Source: Elephas maximus indicus (taxonomy: Eukaryota > Chordata > Mammalia > Proboscidea > Elephantidae). Taken from it: a DNA stretch of 64,000 bases. Positions 1-10,112 of this stretch are shown piece after piece; within the stretch, counting starts at the first letter, position 1, and the number at the start of each line of letters is the position of its first letter. The notes under the pieces were generated by a model, which was not told the origin of the DNA, searched no databases, and saw nothing but the letters and a program-made list of their open reading frames with translations. The stretch is from the NCBI RefSeq assembly GCF_024166365.1, contig NC_064839.1, positions 17,160,878 through 17,224,877 on the forward strand, given 5' to 3'. The translations under genes and the position numbers were made by a program.

Positions 1-90
1 GAGCGTGTGAGCACATATAGATGGGTATAGGCATATTGGTATACAGATAGGCACAAATGTATACACGGGTGAGAACAGACAGAAGTATCT

Positions 91-147
91 GTTATTGTTG
101 CTATTAGGTGCCGTTGAGTTGATTCCGACTCATAGTGACGCTATAAA
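91..147 (-). repeat. RTE/AfroSINE tail fragment
   Basis: A short stretch reads like the reverse complement of the shared tail of RTE LINEs and AfroSINEs (GTGCCGTTGAGTTGATTCC, then a GACTCATAG core). It is too short to assign to one family. Confidence 0.6.
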
Positions 148-159
148 AGTATTTATAAA

Positions 160-322
160 ACCAAAAAAGTCTGTTGCTGTCAAGTTGATTCTGACTTATA
201 GTGACCCCATAGGACAGAGTAGAACTGCCCCGTAGGGTTTCCAAGAGGCACCTGGTGGATTCGAACTGCTGACCTTTTGATTAGCAGCCATAACTCTTAA
301 CCACTGCGCCACTAGGGTTTCC
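160..322 (-). repeat. AfroSINE
   Basis: Nearly complete SINE in reverse orientation. It has the tail (TTGATTCTGACTTATAG), the middle (GAACTGCCCCGTAGGG) and the tRNA-like head with its B-box region (GGATTCGAACTGC). Confidence 0.88.
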
Positions 323-399
323 AGAAAAAAAAAAAAGGTATGTGTAAATACAAATATGTGAGGGCGGACACATACATTCATTGCACACACAAATACGGA

Positions 400-1205
400 A
401 ACTCCTTAGATATAACCAAACACTTTCCAAGATTGGTTTTCTGGGTTTGAAAATTTAGGGCCGTATTTTCACGGGACAGCTCAATCAATTGGCATAACAG
501 TTCACTAAAATCATGATCTGCCTCCTAGTGAAGTGAGTAGCGTCTGGAGTCTTAAAACTTGTGAGTGGTCATCTGAGGTAAAACTACTGGTCTCTACTTA
601 CCAGGTGCAAAAACAGAAAGTAACCAAAAGCTTAGAAAGAAGTCTGTACAAGCCACAACCTCATCTACCCTGAGACCAGGAAGAACTAGATGGCATTGAC
701 GGTTCTGACCGAGGTCACAGTAGGCAGTCTCAAACAGAATGGGAGAAAAATGTGGACAAGGCTCAAATTCTTTAAAAAAAAAAAAGCAAGCCAGACAAAC
801 TGGAACAGCAGAGAACAAAGGACTCCCTGAGACTATCACCCTGAGACACTCTTTAAACCTAGAACTGAGCCTACCCCTAAGATCACACTTTAGCGAAACA
901 GCAGCTTGGCACACAAAATGAAGGATATTACCTGTGAGATCAGTGCCCTACTTAAAAACCACCTGTATGAGACCAAAAGGTCAACAATTACTCAAAAGCA
1001 AAAATGAGAAGATGAGGGGGCAGGGAAACTAGAGCACTGGGAAGGGAGCAAACAGAACACAATTAAGAGAATGTGACACCTTGTGATAAATTTAACTAAT
1101 GTCACTGAACAGTTGGTGAGGAAATTGTCAAATGGGAACCTAACTTGCCGCGTAAACTTTCACCAAATACTCAACAAAATATTATTAAAAAAATTTTTTT
1201 TAAAG
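400..1205 (+). repeat. old L1 3'-end-like sequence
   Basis: AT-rich sequence with two A-rich tails (about 772-784 and 1186-1192). It shares phrases such as GAAGAACTAGATGG with the 3' ends of the younger L1 copies elsewhere in the window. It is probably two adjacent old L1 3' ends. It carries no coding capacity. Confidence 0.5.
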
Positions 1206-1522
1206 GTCGGCGGTGGGTCTGGAGAGGAGCCTGGCGCCCACACCGTCCCTCCTGGAAAGCTAAGTGGCAGGGCCTCTGAGGGTGCCCAAGCCCGGTATTA
1301 GGGCTATGGCCTCTGCCCCACAGGGAGGGAGCCCATATCAAGTCCCCTCCCCCAGCAGGCAGGCCGTTAAACCTCTGGCCACTACGGGGGCGTGGGGGCG
1401 GGGGCGGCTCCTGGGCCCCTCTGTTCCTGGAGTCTCAGGGCGCCGCTTATTTTTCCCTTTTTTTTTTTTTAAGAGTCGTGTCACACTGGCCTCCTGATCA
1501 GCCAAGAAGGTGCAGGCGGTGA

Positions 1523-1536
1523 CTGGCAGGGGGCGC
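1523..1536 (+). promoter_or_regulatory. CTCF-like motif
   Basis: CTGGCAGGGGGCGC matches the degenerate CTCF core CCASYAGRKGGCRS at 12 of 14 positions, including the whole AGRKGGCRS half. Confidence 0.45.
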
Positions 1537-1875
1537 GGCGGAGAGACAGGGAGGCCTCCCTCCGCCTTCTTGAAGCTTCTGGGCTTCGGGAAGTGGATGC
1601 CAGAGCAGGAAGCCAGAGAGCAGGGTCCTGAACCCCAAGAACTAGGGGTCGCGCGGGGACCCCCAACCATTGGGGACAGGACGGTTAAAAAATTAGCTAA
1701 GCATCAACGCTTTCCCAGCAAAGCTCTTTCCCACCAGAATGATTTCTAGCCTTTTCCAACAGTTTTTGAAAGCCTTCCCCCCACCACCTTCTTTTTAGAG
1801 AAATGCTCAATTTCCCTTGTTTCCTCCCTGTTCTGCGGCAAAGCCAGCCGAGCTTCCAGAGCCGCCAATACGGCG

Positions 1876-1889
1876 GCGCCACCTGGTGG
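1876..1889 (-). promoter_or_regulatory. CTCF-like motif, full consensus match
   Basis: The minus strand reads CCACCAGGTGGCGC, which matches CCASYAGRKGGCRS at all 14 positions. It faces the plus-strand motif at 1523, about 340 bp away. Confidence 0.5.
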
Positions 1890-2167
1890 CCGCTTTTTAA
1901 ATTGAGGGGTTGGAGGCTCTCTAGGTCCCTCTTGCCTCCCGACGTCCCGGCGAAAGGGGCAAAAAGAAACGTTTTTATGACATTAAGTACAACAAAAATG
2001 GCCAGTAAGCCTATGAAAAGAATGTTCATCCTCAATAATAATAAATAAGTGCACATTAAGCCAGGGGTCACACTTTTTTGCCTATCCCATTGGAGAATGG
2101 TTTTAAAATGGAAATAGAAGTGTTGTGGAGGATTTAAGGAAATTAGCTTCTCTCCTATTTTTTCCTA

Positions 2168-2365
2168 TTAGCTGGTGGGAGAAACGGTTAAGGGCTCATC
2201 TACTAACCGAAAGGTCAGCGGTTCGAACCCACCCAGCCACTTCACGCGAGGAGGACTGGGCGATCTGTCTCCGTAAATATTACCACCAAGAAACCCCTAC
2301 GGTACAATTCTACTCTGTCACGTGGACTCTCTCTGAGTGGGAATCGACTTGATGGGACTCAACGA
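2168..2365 (+). repeat. AfroSINE, diverged
   Basis: Head with tRNA-like boxes (GGTCAGCGGTTCGAACCC), middle and tail (GGGAATCGACTTGATGGG) are recognisable but eroded. Confidence 0.8.
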
Positions 2366-2433
2366 CAACGTATTAGCTGGAGAGAGAGAAGTTACCTAAC
2401 ATATTAATTAAAGTGTTCCTACCTTTTCATTCG

Positions 2434-2590
2434 GGAGCCCTGGTGGTTAGTGGTTAAGAGCTCGGCTGCTAGCCAAAAGCAGTTCGAATCCACCAACTGC
2501 TCCTTGGAAACCCTGTGGGGCAGCTCTACATTGTCCTACAGGGTCGCGATGAATCAGAATCAACTGACGGCAACAGGTTTGGTTTTTTTT
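2434..2590 (+). repeat. AfroSINE
   Basis: Complete copy from GGAGCCCTGGTGGTTAGTGG to the tail and the GGTTTGG/T-rich end. Confidence 0.9.
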
Positions 2591-3990
2591 CGTACCCTTT
2601 AATTCAGAAATGACACTGTTAGATATTGTCTTAAGAGCACAAATACACAAAAAGACATAGATCAAGATGTCTGCTGCAGTGTTGCCCTATAATAAGAAAA
2701 CTTGGAACATTTTAGGACTATTAAAATAACTATGGTATGTACATTAAAATTCAATGAAACCCTTAAAAGTAATGTGGTAGAAGGATGTCTTGTAGGGAAA
2801 TGCAGATTACCAAACAGTGTGTTAAAGAACTACTTCTGTCCAAGGCTGCCCAGATGACAAGGTTTAAGTCTTTGGGTCCAACTCTGCTTGAAGCTACTCT
2901 ATTCCTGGACCTTTAGATAATAAATTCCTCCCTTGCCGGGTTAACTTTGGGTTTCTGTCACTTGTAACCTAAAGGTCTCCAAGCCTTAAATGCAAGCTTC
3001 CGGCTCCTTCACTTCAAACAAGCCGGTCACTGGATATAGCAACAATGTAGACACAGTTTGCAAGGTGTCTTCTCAAAAGGCAGAGCTGGAGGGCACATCA
3101 GGGAGGGGGCACCTGGGGTTGGGTCCTTTCTGGGCCCAGACCTGGACCGAGGGTCCCCTGGGGCCGAGGACCAGGAATTCCTGAGGAGGGAGCTGCTGCT
3201 CTAGGACAAAGGTGCCTCAGGATTGCTCTCCGCTTTCCCTCTGTGGAAATGCTCCCGTGACTGGCTCCTTCACAACCTCTGTGACCCCCTCAAATGGCTC
3301 CTCCTCTGAGAAGCCCTCCTAACCGACTGGCTGAGGGAGAGCCTTTGTCCCAGCTTCCATTTACTCTGTGAGTGGCTCCCATCTCTACGAGGGCAGGGAC
3401 TGAGCTGGTTCTGTCTCTGTGTGTCCCCAGCTGTTGGGTCTGGGACATGGTAGGAATGCCATCACTCTTTGTTTACTGAGAAAGTGAGTGTGTGCTCAGA
3501 GAGAGGGGTAAGGCTATTCTGGGTGCTGACCGGGAGGGTGGGGCTGGTCCAAGGCCCCTTTGGGGGAAGGACATTTTTGTGCTGTTATCAGGAGGACAGA
3601 GCTGATGGGCCATGACGCCCCCCAGGTGACATGCTGCAGGTTCCGGCCTGATCAATCCAGAACACTCCCTCCGTTTGGAGATCTTAACCTGGTATCAGGG
3701 TATGAAGTCAGGAGCTGGAGCCTGGGTACCACCTCACGAATGGTGTGCTGAAAGTCAAAGACGGTCAAACAAAGCCGAACCAGGCCAAGAACTAAGGAGC
3801 TAGAGAGCGAGCGGGCTGAGGTGCAGGTCTGGGAGTCCGGGAGCCCTGGGCCATGGGGACAAGCATCAAAGGGCAGAATTTTCAGTGTGCTTGGGCGAGA
3901 CACCAGGTGGCTGGAACAGTGCAAAGACAGCATTGGATGACCCAAGCCACATGACCAGACAATTCCTTTTACAAACTTTCCAGTACTTCT
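2591..3990. other. intergenic, no gene seen
   Basis: Mostly unique sequence. The short reading frames lack splice context or recognisable similarity. I see no RNA gene or dominant repeat. Confidence 0.5.
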
Positions 3991-4143
3991 GAGCCCTGGT
4001 AGCCCAATGGTTAAGAGCTCAGCTGCTAAGCAAAAGGTTGGCAGTTCGAATCCACCAGGTGCTCCTTGGAAACCCCATGGGGCAGTTCTACTGGGTCCTA
4101 TAGGGTCGCCGTGAGTCAGAACGGACTTGGTGGCAACGGGTCC
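3991..4143 (+). repeat. AfroSINE
   Basis: Starts GAGCCCTGGTAGCCCAATGG and ends with the GTGGCAACGGG tail. All three SINE segments are present. Confidence 0.9.
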
Positions 4144-4220
4144 TGCATAAATCCAAGTGAGGCCTCAGCTTGGTGATAACGAGTCTCTAATTCTTCTCTC
4201 TGTCTCTCTCCCTTCTCTCT

Positions 4221-4334
4221 TAGCAAAGGATGAGCAGGTCTCAGACTCAGACCCTCACTCAGGCAATGGTCTAGCTGGGGTGTAATTACAGCAATATTTT
4301 CTGGTTGTGTTTATAACTACCTTCTAATTACAGC
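4221..4334 (+). repeat. direct duplication, copy 1
   Basis: Begins TAGCAAAGGATGAGCAGGTC and ends CTTCTAATTACAGC. A second copy with only scattered changes lies at 4985-5104. It matches no family I recognise. Confidence 0.8.
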
Positions 4335-4984
4335 TAGTGATTCTGATTTTCCCCTTTGGGTAGCAATATGAAGTTTCTTTTTCAATAAATTTGCAGAAAT
4401 AAAAGGAGACTACTTGAAAGAAGATGGTGAGTAGCTGGGAAGACAAGTGGTGGCATTGTTGGGCCCCAGAAGGGCAGGGGTGTGTGAGCAAGTGAGAGGA
4501 TTGTGAGGTGGCAGCTTTTGTGTGGCTGCTGCCCGCCAGCATGGCTCAGCACGTCCTGGTTCCTGAGGCCAGGAGAGGCCTGCTTGGGGATGTGTTGAGT
4601 CCGCCCCCTTCCACTAGCAGGTGGAGTTGGAACTGGTTTTGTTGCTCCAAGGCAGGGTCACAGCTAGGTAAAGTCAGCTTGTGAGCAGAGCTAAGGGCAT
4701 GCTAGGCCTTGGGGTCTGGAGCCCACCCTGAACTAAGCCTCTCACCCTGGAGCTGGGAAGCCCTGCCAGGCTGGCTGGCCCCTTCCCTGGCCTTGATGCT
4801 GATCCAGCACCCCCAGGTCCAGCTGGATGACCCCGAGGGCCTCCTAGAATTGGAAACCGGGATTGTTCTGTCTGGCCTGCCTGCCAGAGCATATCACTTT
4901 GATGTGGACACTCCAGGTCCCTGTCTTACTGTGTGGCCTTGAGGGAATCACCTCCCCAGGTATCAGTTTCCCCACTCTCTCTTT
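4335..4984. other. intergenic, between duplicated blocks
   Basis: Unique-looking, moderately GC-rich sequence separating the two copies of the 115-120 bp duplication. No exon or RNA gene could be supported. Confidence 0.5.
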
Positions 4985-5104
4985 TAGCAAAGGATGAGCA
5001 GGTCTCAGACTTAGGCCCTGACTCAGGGAATGGTCTAGCTGGGGTGTAATTACAGCGAGAGTTTCCACTGTATTTATACTTTATAGCTACCTTCTAATTA
5101 TAGC
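4985..5104 (+). repeat. direct duplication, copy 2
   Basis: Same orientation as 4221-4334 and offset by 764 bp. It shares the long central run around GGTCTAGCTGGGGTG and ends CTTCTAATTATAGC. Confidence 0.8.
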
Positions 5105-5204
5105 AGGGATGAGAGAGATGACCTTTAAAGGCCCTGTGGGTGAGAGGACCAGGGACATATGCCCTCCCCTCTCTGCCTGCCCCAATGTGGGACTAAGTGA
5201 AATG

Positions 5205-5345
5205 TATAAGTTTGGAGTCAAACAGGCCTGGGCTTAATTTCCTGTTCTACCACTTGTTAACTGTGACCTTGGGCAAGTCACTTAAACTGTCAGGGTCTCT
5301 GTGTGCTTGTCTGTAAAATGGGATAGTAGCATCTCAAGTAGAGCT
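5205..5345 (+). repeat. MIR SINE
   Basis: Typical MIR core order: GTGACCTTGGGCAAGTCACT, then TGTCTGTAAAATGGGA. An ancient mammalian SINE. Confidence 0.75.
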
Positions 5346-5967
5346 GGGCTAGGGGTAATAGGAGTACAGCCCCAGACATACAGTAAGGCTCTGAAAGTCC
5401 TGGGCTCCTTCTTGAAGTATCCTTCTCCTTGAGTAAACAGAGAGGCTTGAGGGCTTTCTCTGTCCAAAGGTGTCCCTCCTACTTCTAAATTTCGGGGTGG
5501 AGCCTGAGTGAGGCGCTAGAATTGTTGCCACATGGTGTCGCTGTTGAACACATCCTGGTGCAGTTTAGTGAACGCTTGTTCACTGCTATGGCGATCTCTT
5601 TGCTGGGTCAGATCCTTGCTCAGTCAAACTGGTGCCCCATATTAAGCTTCCCAAGTTACAACCTGTCATTTCACACTTATAAGCTCAGACAGATGGCTTG
5701 GTCTGCAGGGGCTTCCAGCCTCAGCACATATTGGGCCCAAACCAGCCTAAACCACCAGCTCCAGGCCCTGTGTTGAATTAAGGTCATTGGTCCAGACTCC
5801 CCTTCACACTGGGACCCTTGATATCCTTTCCTGACAGCAGACTTCAGATCCTAACCCACGAGAGAGCTTCCTAAGAACACTGCCATTCAAAAGAGAAAGT
5901 GTTGAGGATTCCACCTCTCCTCTCTCTAGAGGCTCCGCTGAGTATCCCGCTCCACCTCCCTCCAGGG
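5346..5967. other. intergenic, no gene seen
   Basis: Unique sequence leading into the minisatellite. No supported exon or RNA gene. Confidence 0.5.
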
Positions 5968-6387
5968 CTGTGTCTCCGTGACCTAGGGCTGTGTCTCCGT
6001 GACCTAGGGCTGTGTCTCCGTGACCTAGGGCTGTGTCTCCGTGACCTAGGGCTGTGTCTCCGTGACCTAGGGCTGTGTCTCCGTGACCTAGGGCTGTGTC
6101 TCCGTGACCTAGGGCTGTGTCTCCGTGACCTAGGGCTGTGTCTCCGTGACCTAGGGCTGTGTCTCCGTGACCTAGGGCTGTGTCTCCGTGACCTAGGGCT
6201 GTGTCTCCGTGACCTAGGGCTGTGGCTCCGTGACCTAGGGCTGTGTCTCCGTGACCTAGGGCTGTGTCTCCGTGACCTAGGGCTGTGTCTCCGTGACCTA
6301 GGGCTGTGTCTCCGTGACCTAGGGCTGTGTCTCCGTGACCTAGGGCTGTGGCTCCGTGACCTAGGGCTGTGTCTCCGTGACCTAGGG
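5968..6387 (+). repeat. 21-bp minisatellite, 20 units
   Basis: Exactly 420 bp in 20 head-to-tail units that begin CTGTGTCTCC and end GTGACCTAGGG. Eighteen units are identical. Units 13 (6220) and 19 (6346) carry the same T-to-G change (CTGTGGCTCC). Because 21 is a multiple of three, the array is open in several frames, for example the heptad LCLRDLG on the plus strand, but nothing supports translation. Each unit holds TGACCT, a nuclear-receptor half-site in reverse, and the palindrome CCTAGG. It lies about 0.95 kb beyond the SNX20 stop codon. Confidence 0.97.
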
Positions 6388-6407
6388 AGGCCATCTAAGG
6401 GACTAGT

Positions 6408-6614
6408 TAAAAACCAGTTGCTGCTGAGTCACTGTTGACTCATGGCAACCCCATGTGTGTCAGAGTAGGCTTATGCTTAATAGGGTTTTCAACAGCTGAT
6501 TTTTCGGAAAGATAGTGCCAGGCCTTTCTTCTGAGGTGTCTCTGAGTGGACTTAAACCCCTAACCTTTCAGTTAGCAGCCAAGCATGTTAACCATTTGCA
6601 TCACCCAATGACTC
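6408..6614 (-). repeat. AfroSINE-related repeat, longer form
   Basis: The tail end (TTGACTCATGGCAACCCC) is followed by the block GGGTTTTCAACAGCTGATTT and a tRNA-like head (TTTCAGTTAGCAGCCAAGC). This is the roughly 200-bp subtype, also seen at 60047-60256. Confidence 0.8.
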
Positions 6615-7321
6615 CATTTCAGGGACTATTTCCGTTATAAATGAAAATCCACTCCTAGGCAGCATATTAATTTGTCTTAACTAGAGAAATCGTTGATAGC
6701 TTCTCTTGTTGACAACCTTGTATTATACAAACTCATGACACCATTGCTTTCCAGCCCAATATTGCCCCACCCTTCCAAGGCTGGCATACAACCCCCATCT
6801 CAGGGGATGCTGTCCTGGGGAGCAATAGGTGAGCTTTAGTTTTACTGAGTTGGGTGTACACGATAGGAGGGAAGAGCTAGAATGCTTCCGGTAATGGGTG
6901 TGGATATTTGCAAGCAGTGCTGACAGGGAGGCGTAGACGGAAGACACTCAGGACAGCGGTGGAGAGCTGGCTGAGAGGAAATTAAATTTTGTCAACCATG
7001 TGCAATGTAAACCTGACCCCTAGCACCCATGAAAGCCTCCATAAGATCAATATTACTCTCCAATGCTTCGGGAGCCTGGTTTGTGGTTTTGAGATGAAGC
7101 CATGGATCTGGTCTCAAGGGGACACAGGACGCAAACAGAGACTTCCAAGAAGGTTCAACCTTTGTCGGGATGAGGAAACAGAGGACCAGAGAGGGGTAGG
7201 GGCTTGCCCAAAGTCGACCCTTAAGTTAGAACCAAAAATGACTCTTCCCACTAAAAATGAAGCCCAAAGAGCCCACCAAACAGGTGACCCCCAAGTCTCC
7301 CGCTCCTCCGGGCTGGCTAGC
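6615..7321 (-). other. SNX20: SNX20 3' flank, probable 3' UTR
   Basis: Sequence directly downstream of the SNX20 stop codon. No canonical AATAAA was found on the minus strand in this stretch, so the end of the transcript is not fixed. No other feature is seen. Confidence 0.4.
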
Positions 7322-7990
7322 TCAGTACAGATACTCTCGGACTGTGAGTTCCTTCAGGGTGAGCCCCCGGGTGGTGGGCTTCCGGAGCTGGCGCTCCTCC
7401 AGTTTCTCTTGCAGGGACACAAAGTCCTTGCCCAGCACGTAGGCCAGGCGGGCCATGGCGTCCAGCAGGGGCGCGTAGTACCGGTGGCTCTCCCGGGCCT
7501 CCAGGTACTGCAGGGCCCTCTCGCCCACGGCGAAGGCCTCCAGGGGGTGCTCGAGGTCACGGTGACACAGCAGCATGGCGCAGAGGGCCGGGACCACCAG
7601 GACGGGGCAGTGGCGGGTCAGCTTCTCCTGCAGGGGCACCACGTGCACCAGTATGTCCAGGGCCTTGGTGTACTGGCCGGCGCGCAGGCATCCGAAGGCC
7701 TCGCGCAGCTCGGGCCGCGTCAGGAAGTCGATGAACTCGCGGGAGCGGCGCACGCAGCGGATAGTGTAGAGCAGGCTCAGGTACTCTTTGAAGGCCAGCT
7801 TGCGCTCACAGATCATCTCCTCCGTGAAGTTCCCCATGAGGTGCTTCTTGGGGAAGGCGACATCTTCGATCTCTTCCCTGAAAATCTTCAGGAGGTTTTT
7901 CTGGAGCTTCTCAAAGTCTGAGTAGCGCCGTTCCAGGATGGCTTTGTTGCTGTCAAAACTCCCTGTCTGGATGACAACGATTTGGTACAT
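7322..7990 (-). CDS. SNX20: SNX20 terminal coding exon (residues 96-317)
   Basis: Encodes 222 residues from [11 protein letters not shown] to the stop. The exon opens right after a pyrimidine-rich acceptor (CTTTGTCTTGTAG), phase 0. It carries most of the PX phosphoinositide-binding domain: RRYSDF around residues 116-121 is the PX arginine motif, FPKKHL at 141-146 is the basic loop, and R158 in ERKLAF is the second conserved basic site. The C-terminal helical PX-associated region follows (about 200-317) and ends in [10 protein letters not shown]. The frame is open throughout. SNX20 (SLIC-1) is an endosomal sorting nexin of leukocytes that binds the PSGL-1 cytoplasmic tail. That role is family knowledge; the motifs are seen here. 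The overlapping plus-strand frame at 6989-7921 is an antisense shadow. Confidence 0.96.
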   Translation of the reverse strand: MYQIVVIQTGSFDSNKAILERRYSDFEKLQKNLLKIFREEIEDVAFPKKHLMGNFTEEMICERKLAFKEYLSLLYTIRCVRRSREFIDFLTRPELREAFGCLRAGQYTKALDILVHVVPLQEKLTRHCPVLVVPALCAMLLCHRDLEHPLEAFAVGERALQYLEARESHRYYAPLLDAMARLAYVLGKDFVSLQEKLEERQLRKPTTRGLTLKELTVREYLY

Positions 7991-8469
7991 CTACAAGACA
8001 AAGAGAGAAAGGCTCTGACGACAGCCTGGCGGAGGTTGGAACTGACAGAGAGAGCCCAGACAAGTGAAAATAATGACGCTGACGAGTTAAAACATACCCT
8101 GAAAGTGGGTGGCCCTTATCTGCAATTCCGCTTTAAATTGCCTTTGGAATCAGCCAAACTACAAACACTAATCATGACAAGAGGCAACCCAAGAATAACA
8201 GACACAGCACCGTGGGGGTGTGCCTAGAGAGAAAGCTCGGGAACATGAGGTGCAGGGGGCCTGGGGACTGTCTTGGCTTTGTGTTATCAAAACTGGGCCT
8301 CAGTTTTCTGAAATGGGAAGCTTGAATTTGATCTGTGTTCTCCCAGTTTGAACACTTGGGAGATGGTTTTAGGTCGTATACTGGTAATGATGCAATATAG
8401 TAAGAAAGTGATTCCTTTTCGATTCTCTTCCCATGGGCATAGAGAATATCGACTGAGGCCACAGATTCT

Positions 8470-8680
8470 GGAACTGTATGCCAGGGTTATGATCTCAGGT
8501 CCAGCGTGGACTAGCTAGTCTGTGGTCATAGGTGATTTAACCTCTCTGAACCTGTAAAATGAGAATAGTAATAGTATCCTCACTGGGTGAGGGCTAAATG
8601 AGTTAATACACAGTAACTGTTTTGGAACCATGCCGGACACACAGTAAGCCTTCCGCGTTAGCTATTGTTATTATTCTGGT
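8470..8680 (+). repeat. MIR SINE
   Basis: Ordered MIR-like phrases: GATTTAACCTCTCTGAACC, GTAAAATGAGAATAGTA, GAGTTAATACACAGTAA. Confidence 0.7.
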
Positions 8681-8733
8681 CCCCGTTAAGGGAGGGAGAA
8701 AGGTTGAGTGTGGCCCATATATAGTCTTGTGTT

Positions 8734-9122
8734 GTTAATCACTGTCAAGTGGGTTCCAACTCATGGCAACCCTGTGTATAAGAGAAGGAAACGTTGCCTG
8801 GTCCTCTGCCATCTTCACCATCATTGGTATGCTTAGTCCATTACTGCAGCCACTGTATATTTTGAGTTCTTTCCAACCTAAGGAGCTCATCTTCTAGCAC
8901 TATAATGGACAATATTCTGTTGGGATACATAGGGTTTTCATTGGCAAGTTTTCAGAAGTAGATTTCCAGGCCTTTCTTCCTAGTCTGTCTTAGTCTGGAA
9001 GCTCCACTGAAACCTGCCTACCATGGGTGACCCCTCTGCTATTTGAAATACTGGTGGCATAGCTTCCAGCATCACAGTGACATACAAACCACCACAGTAC
9101 AACAAACTGACAGACGAGTGGT
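8734..9122 (-). repeat. chimeric RTE-derived repeat
   Basis: Reverse-orientation RTE tail (GGGTTCCAACTCATGGCAAC) joined to the block TTTCCAGGCCTTTCTTCC and ending near ACAACAAACTGACAGACGAG. Copies of the same architecture lie at 44974-45424 and 62513-62970. Confidence 0.75.
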
Positions 9123-9156
9123 AGATATAGTCTTTCACATTCCGTAATACAAGCTA

Positions 9157-9363
9157 GGAGCCCTGGTGGTTAGTGGTTAAAGTACTCAGCTACTAACCGA
9201 AAGGTCAGCGGTTTGAAACCACCAGCGGCTCTGTGGGAGAAAGATGTGGAAGTCTGCTTCTGTAAAAGTTTACAGCCTTGGAAATCCTATGAGCCAGTTC
9301 AACTCGTCTTATATCGTCATTATGAGTCAGAATTGAGTTGACGGTAATGGGTTTGGTTTTTTG
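9157..9363 (+). repeat. AfroSINE
   Basis: Starts GAGCCCTGGTGGTTAGTGG, has the boxes GGTCAGCGGTTTGAAACC, and ends with the GGGTTTGGTTTT tail. Confidence 0.9.
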
Positions 9364-9960
9364 GAGAGAACAGTCCCCAAGCACAGGGCTTTCTACCAGG
9401 CAGAGTAACCAGCTAGAATCTATTTTATTTATTATTATTTATATTTATTTTTGTGGTTACCTTTTTTATGCCATAGGATACTGGTTTTTCATTTAAGTGA
9501 TTTCCTTTTGAAATACATGCATTTAGTGTTTTTTTTGTTTGTTTGGTTTAGTGTTTTTTTTTTTTAAGTGATTTAATGAAAAAGTAATAATAATGTAAAT
9601 GCTACAGGGAGGTGGCAAAACCTATGAAGAAGGGACACAGATAACAGACATCATACGATTAAATTGTATGTTGTTTCTTGGAGGTAGACTTTGTTGTCCC
9701 AGCTGGGCTATCTCCTCCTCAGGATCAGGGGCTGTGACTTAGGTTCTCTAATCCCCATAGTACCTAGCTCAGTGCTGAGCATATAGTAGGTGCTCATGAA
9801 ATCTTGATTTCTGACTATCTTCTCCAGAAGAAATCTGTGAGTTAGAGTGTGCCAACCCATTTCATGTCTGGGAACACTGAGACCCCACAGGAATTGCCCA
9901 GGGTCAAAAAGGAGGTGGCATAAGGGCGTGAAAGATCGTTTTTTTTTTTACTTGGCGTAC

Positions 9961-10112
9961 CACGAACTTGGAGGCCTTTCTCTCCTCAATGCGGGCCGAC
10001 GCGATCTCAAAGAGCAGTTTGACATGCTTCCAGTGGCATTTCTCGTTCCTCCAATACTCCTGCAGCTCTCGCGTAGTCATGCTGGAGTTAGGGCTCAGGC
10101 TGCTGGGCATAT
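9961..10112 (-). CDS. SNX20: SNX20 internal coding exon (residues 45-95)
   Basis: 152 bp, entered in phase 1 after the acceptor CTTCCAG and left in phase 0 before the donor GTG|GTACGC. With one carried base it makes 51 codons, from [17 protein letters not shown] to ERKASKFV, which joins directly to MYQIVV of the next exon. [11 protein letters not shown] and the helix [18 protein letters not shown] match human SNX20 as I remember it and form the start of the PX domain. The much longer open frame on this strand is intron read-through, not extra coding sequence. Confidence 0.93.

Larger units (their letters stand above)
1205..2060. other. CpG-rich intergenic patch
   Basis: A block much richer in G+C and CpG than its neighbours. 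It has a G-run tract at 1386-1407 and two CTCF-like motifs. No conserved reading frame or recognisable exon is seen. It may be a regulatory or boundary element between NKD1 and SNX20; this is inferred from composition and motifs only. Confidence 0.45.
7991..9960 (-). other. SNX20: SNX20 intron before the terminal exon
   Basis: Bounded by a GTACGC donor at 9960 and a TTGTAG acceptor at 7991. It contains a MIR (8470-8680), a chimeric RTE repeat and an AfroSINE. The remainder (7991-8470 and 9364-9960) is AT-rich sequence with no other recognisable feature. Confidence 0.9.

Noticed and set aside
2168-2365. tRNA gene suggested by A- and B-box-like sequences
   Set aside because: The boxes belong to the tRNA-derived head of an AfroSINE. 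The same holds for the many other copies. No cloverleaf with intact stems was found.
5968-6387. CRISPR-like array
   Set aside because: Units are directly adjacent with no unique spacers, and the window is mammalian. It is a minisatellite.
5804-6438. Long open frames on both strands across the 21-bp repeat
   Set aside because: The unit length is a multiple of three, so any frame without a stop in one unit is open throughout. There is no splice context, conserved start or known protein family.
6989-7921. 310-residue plus-strand frame over the SNX20 terminal exon
   Set aside because: Antisense shadow of a GC-rich coding exon. The minus-strand translation is recognisably SNX20.
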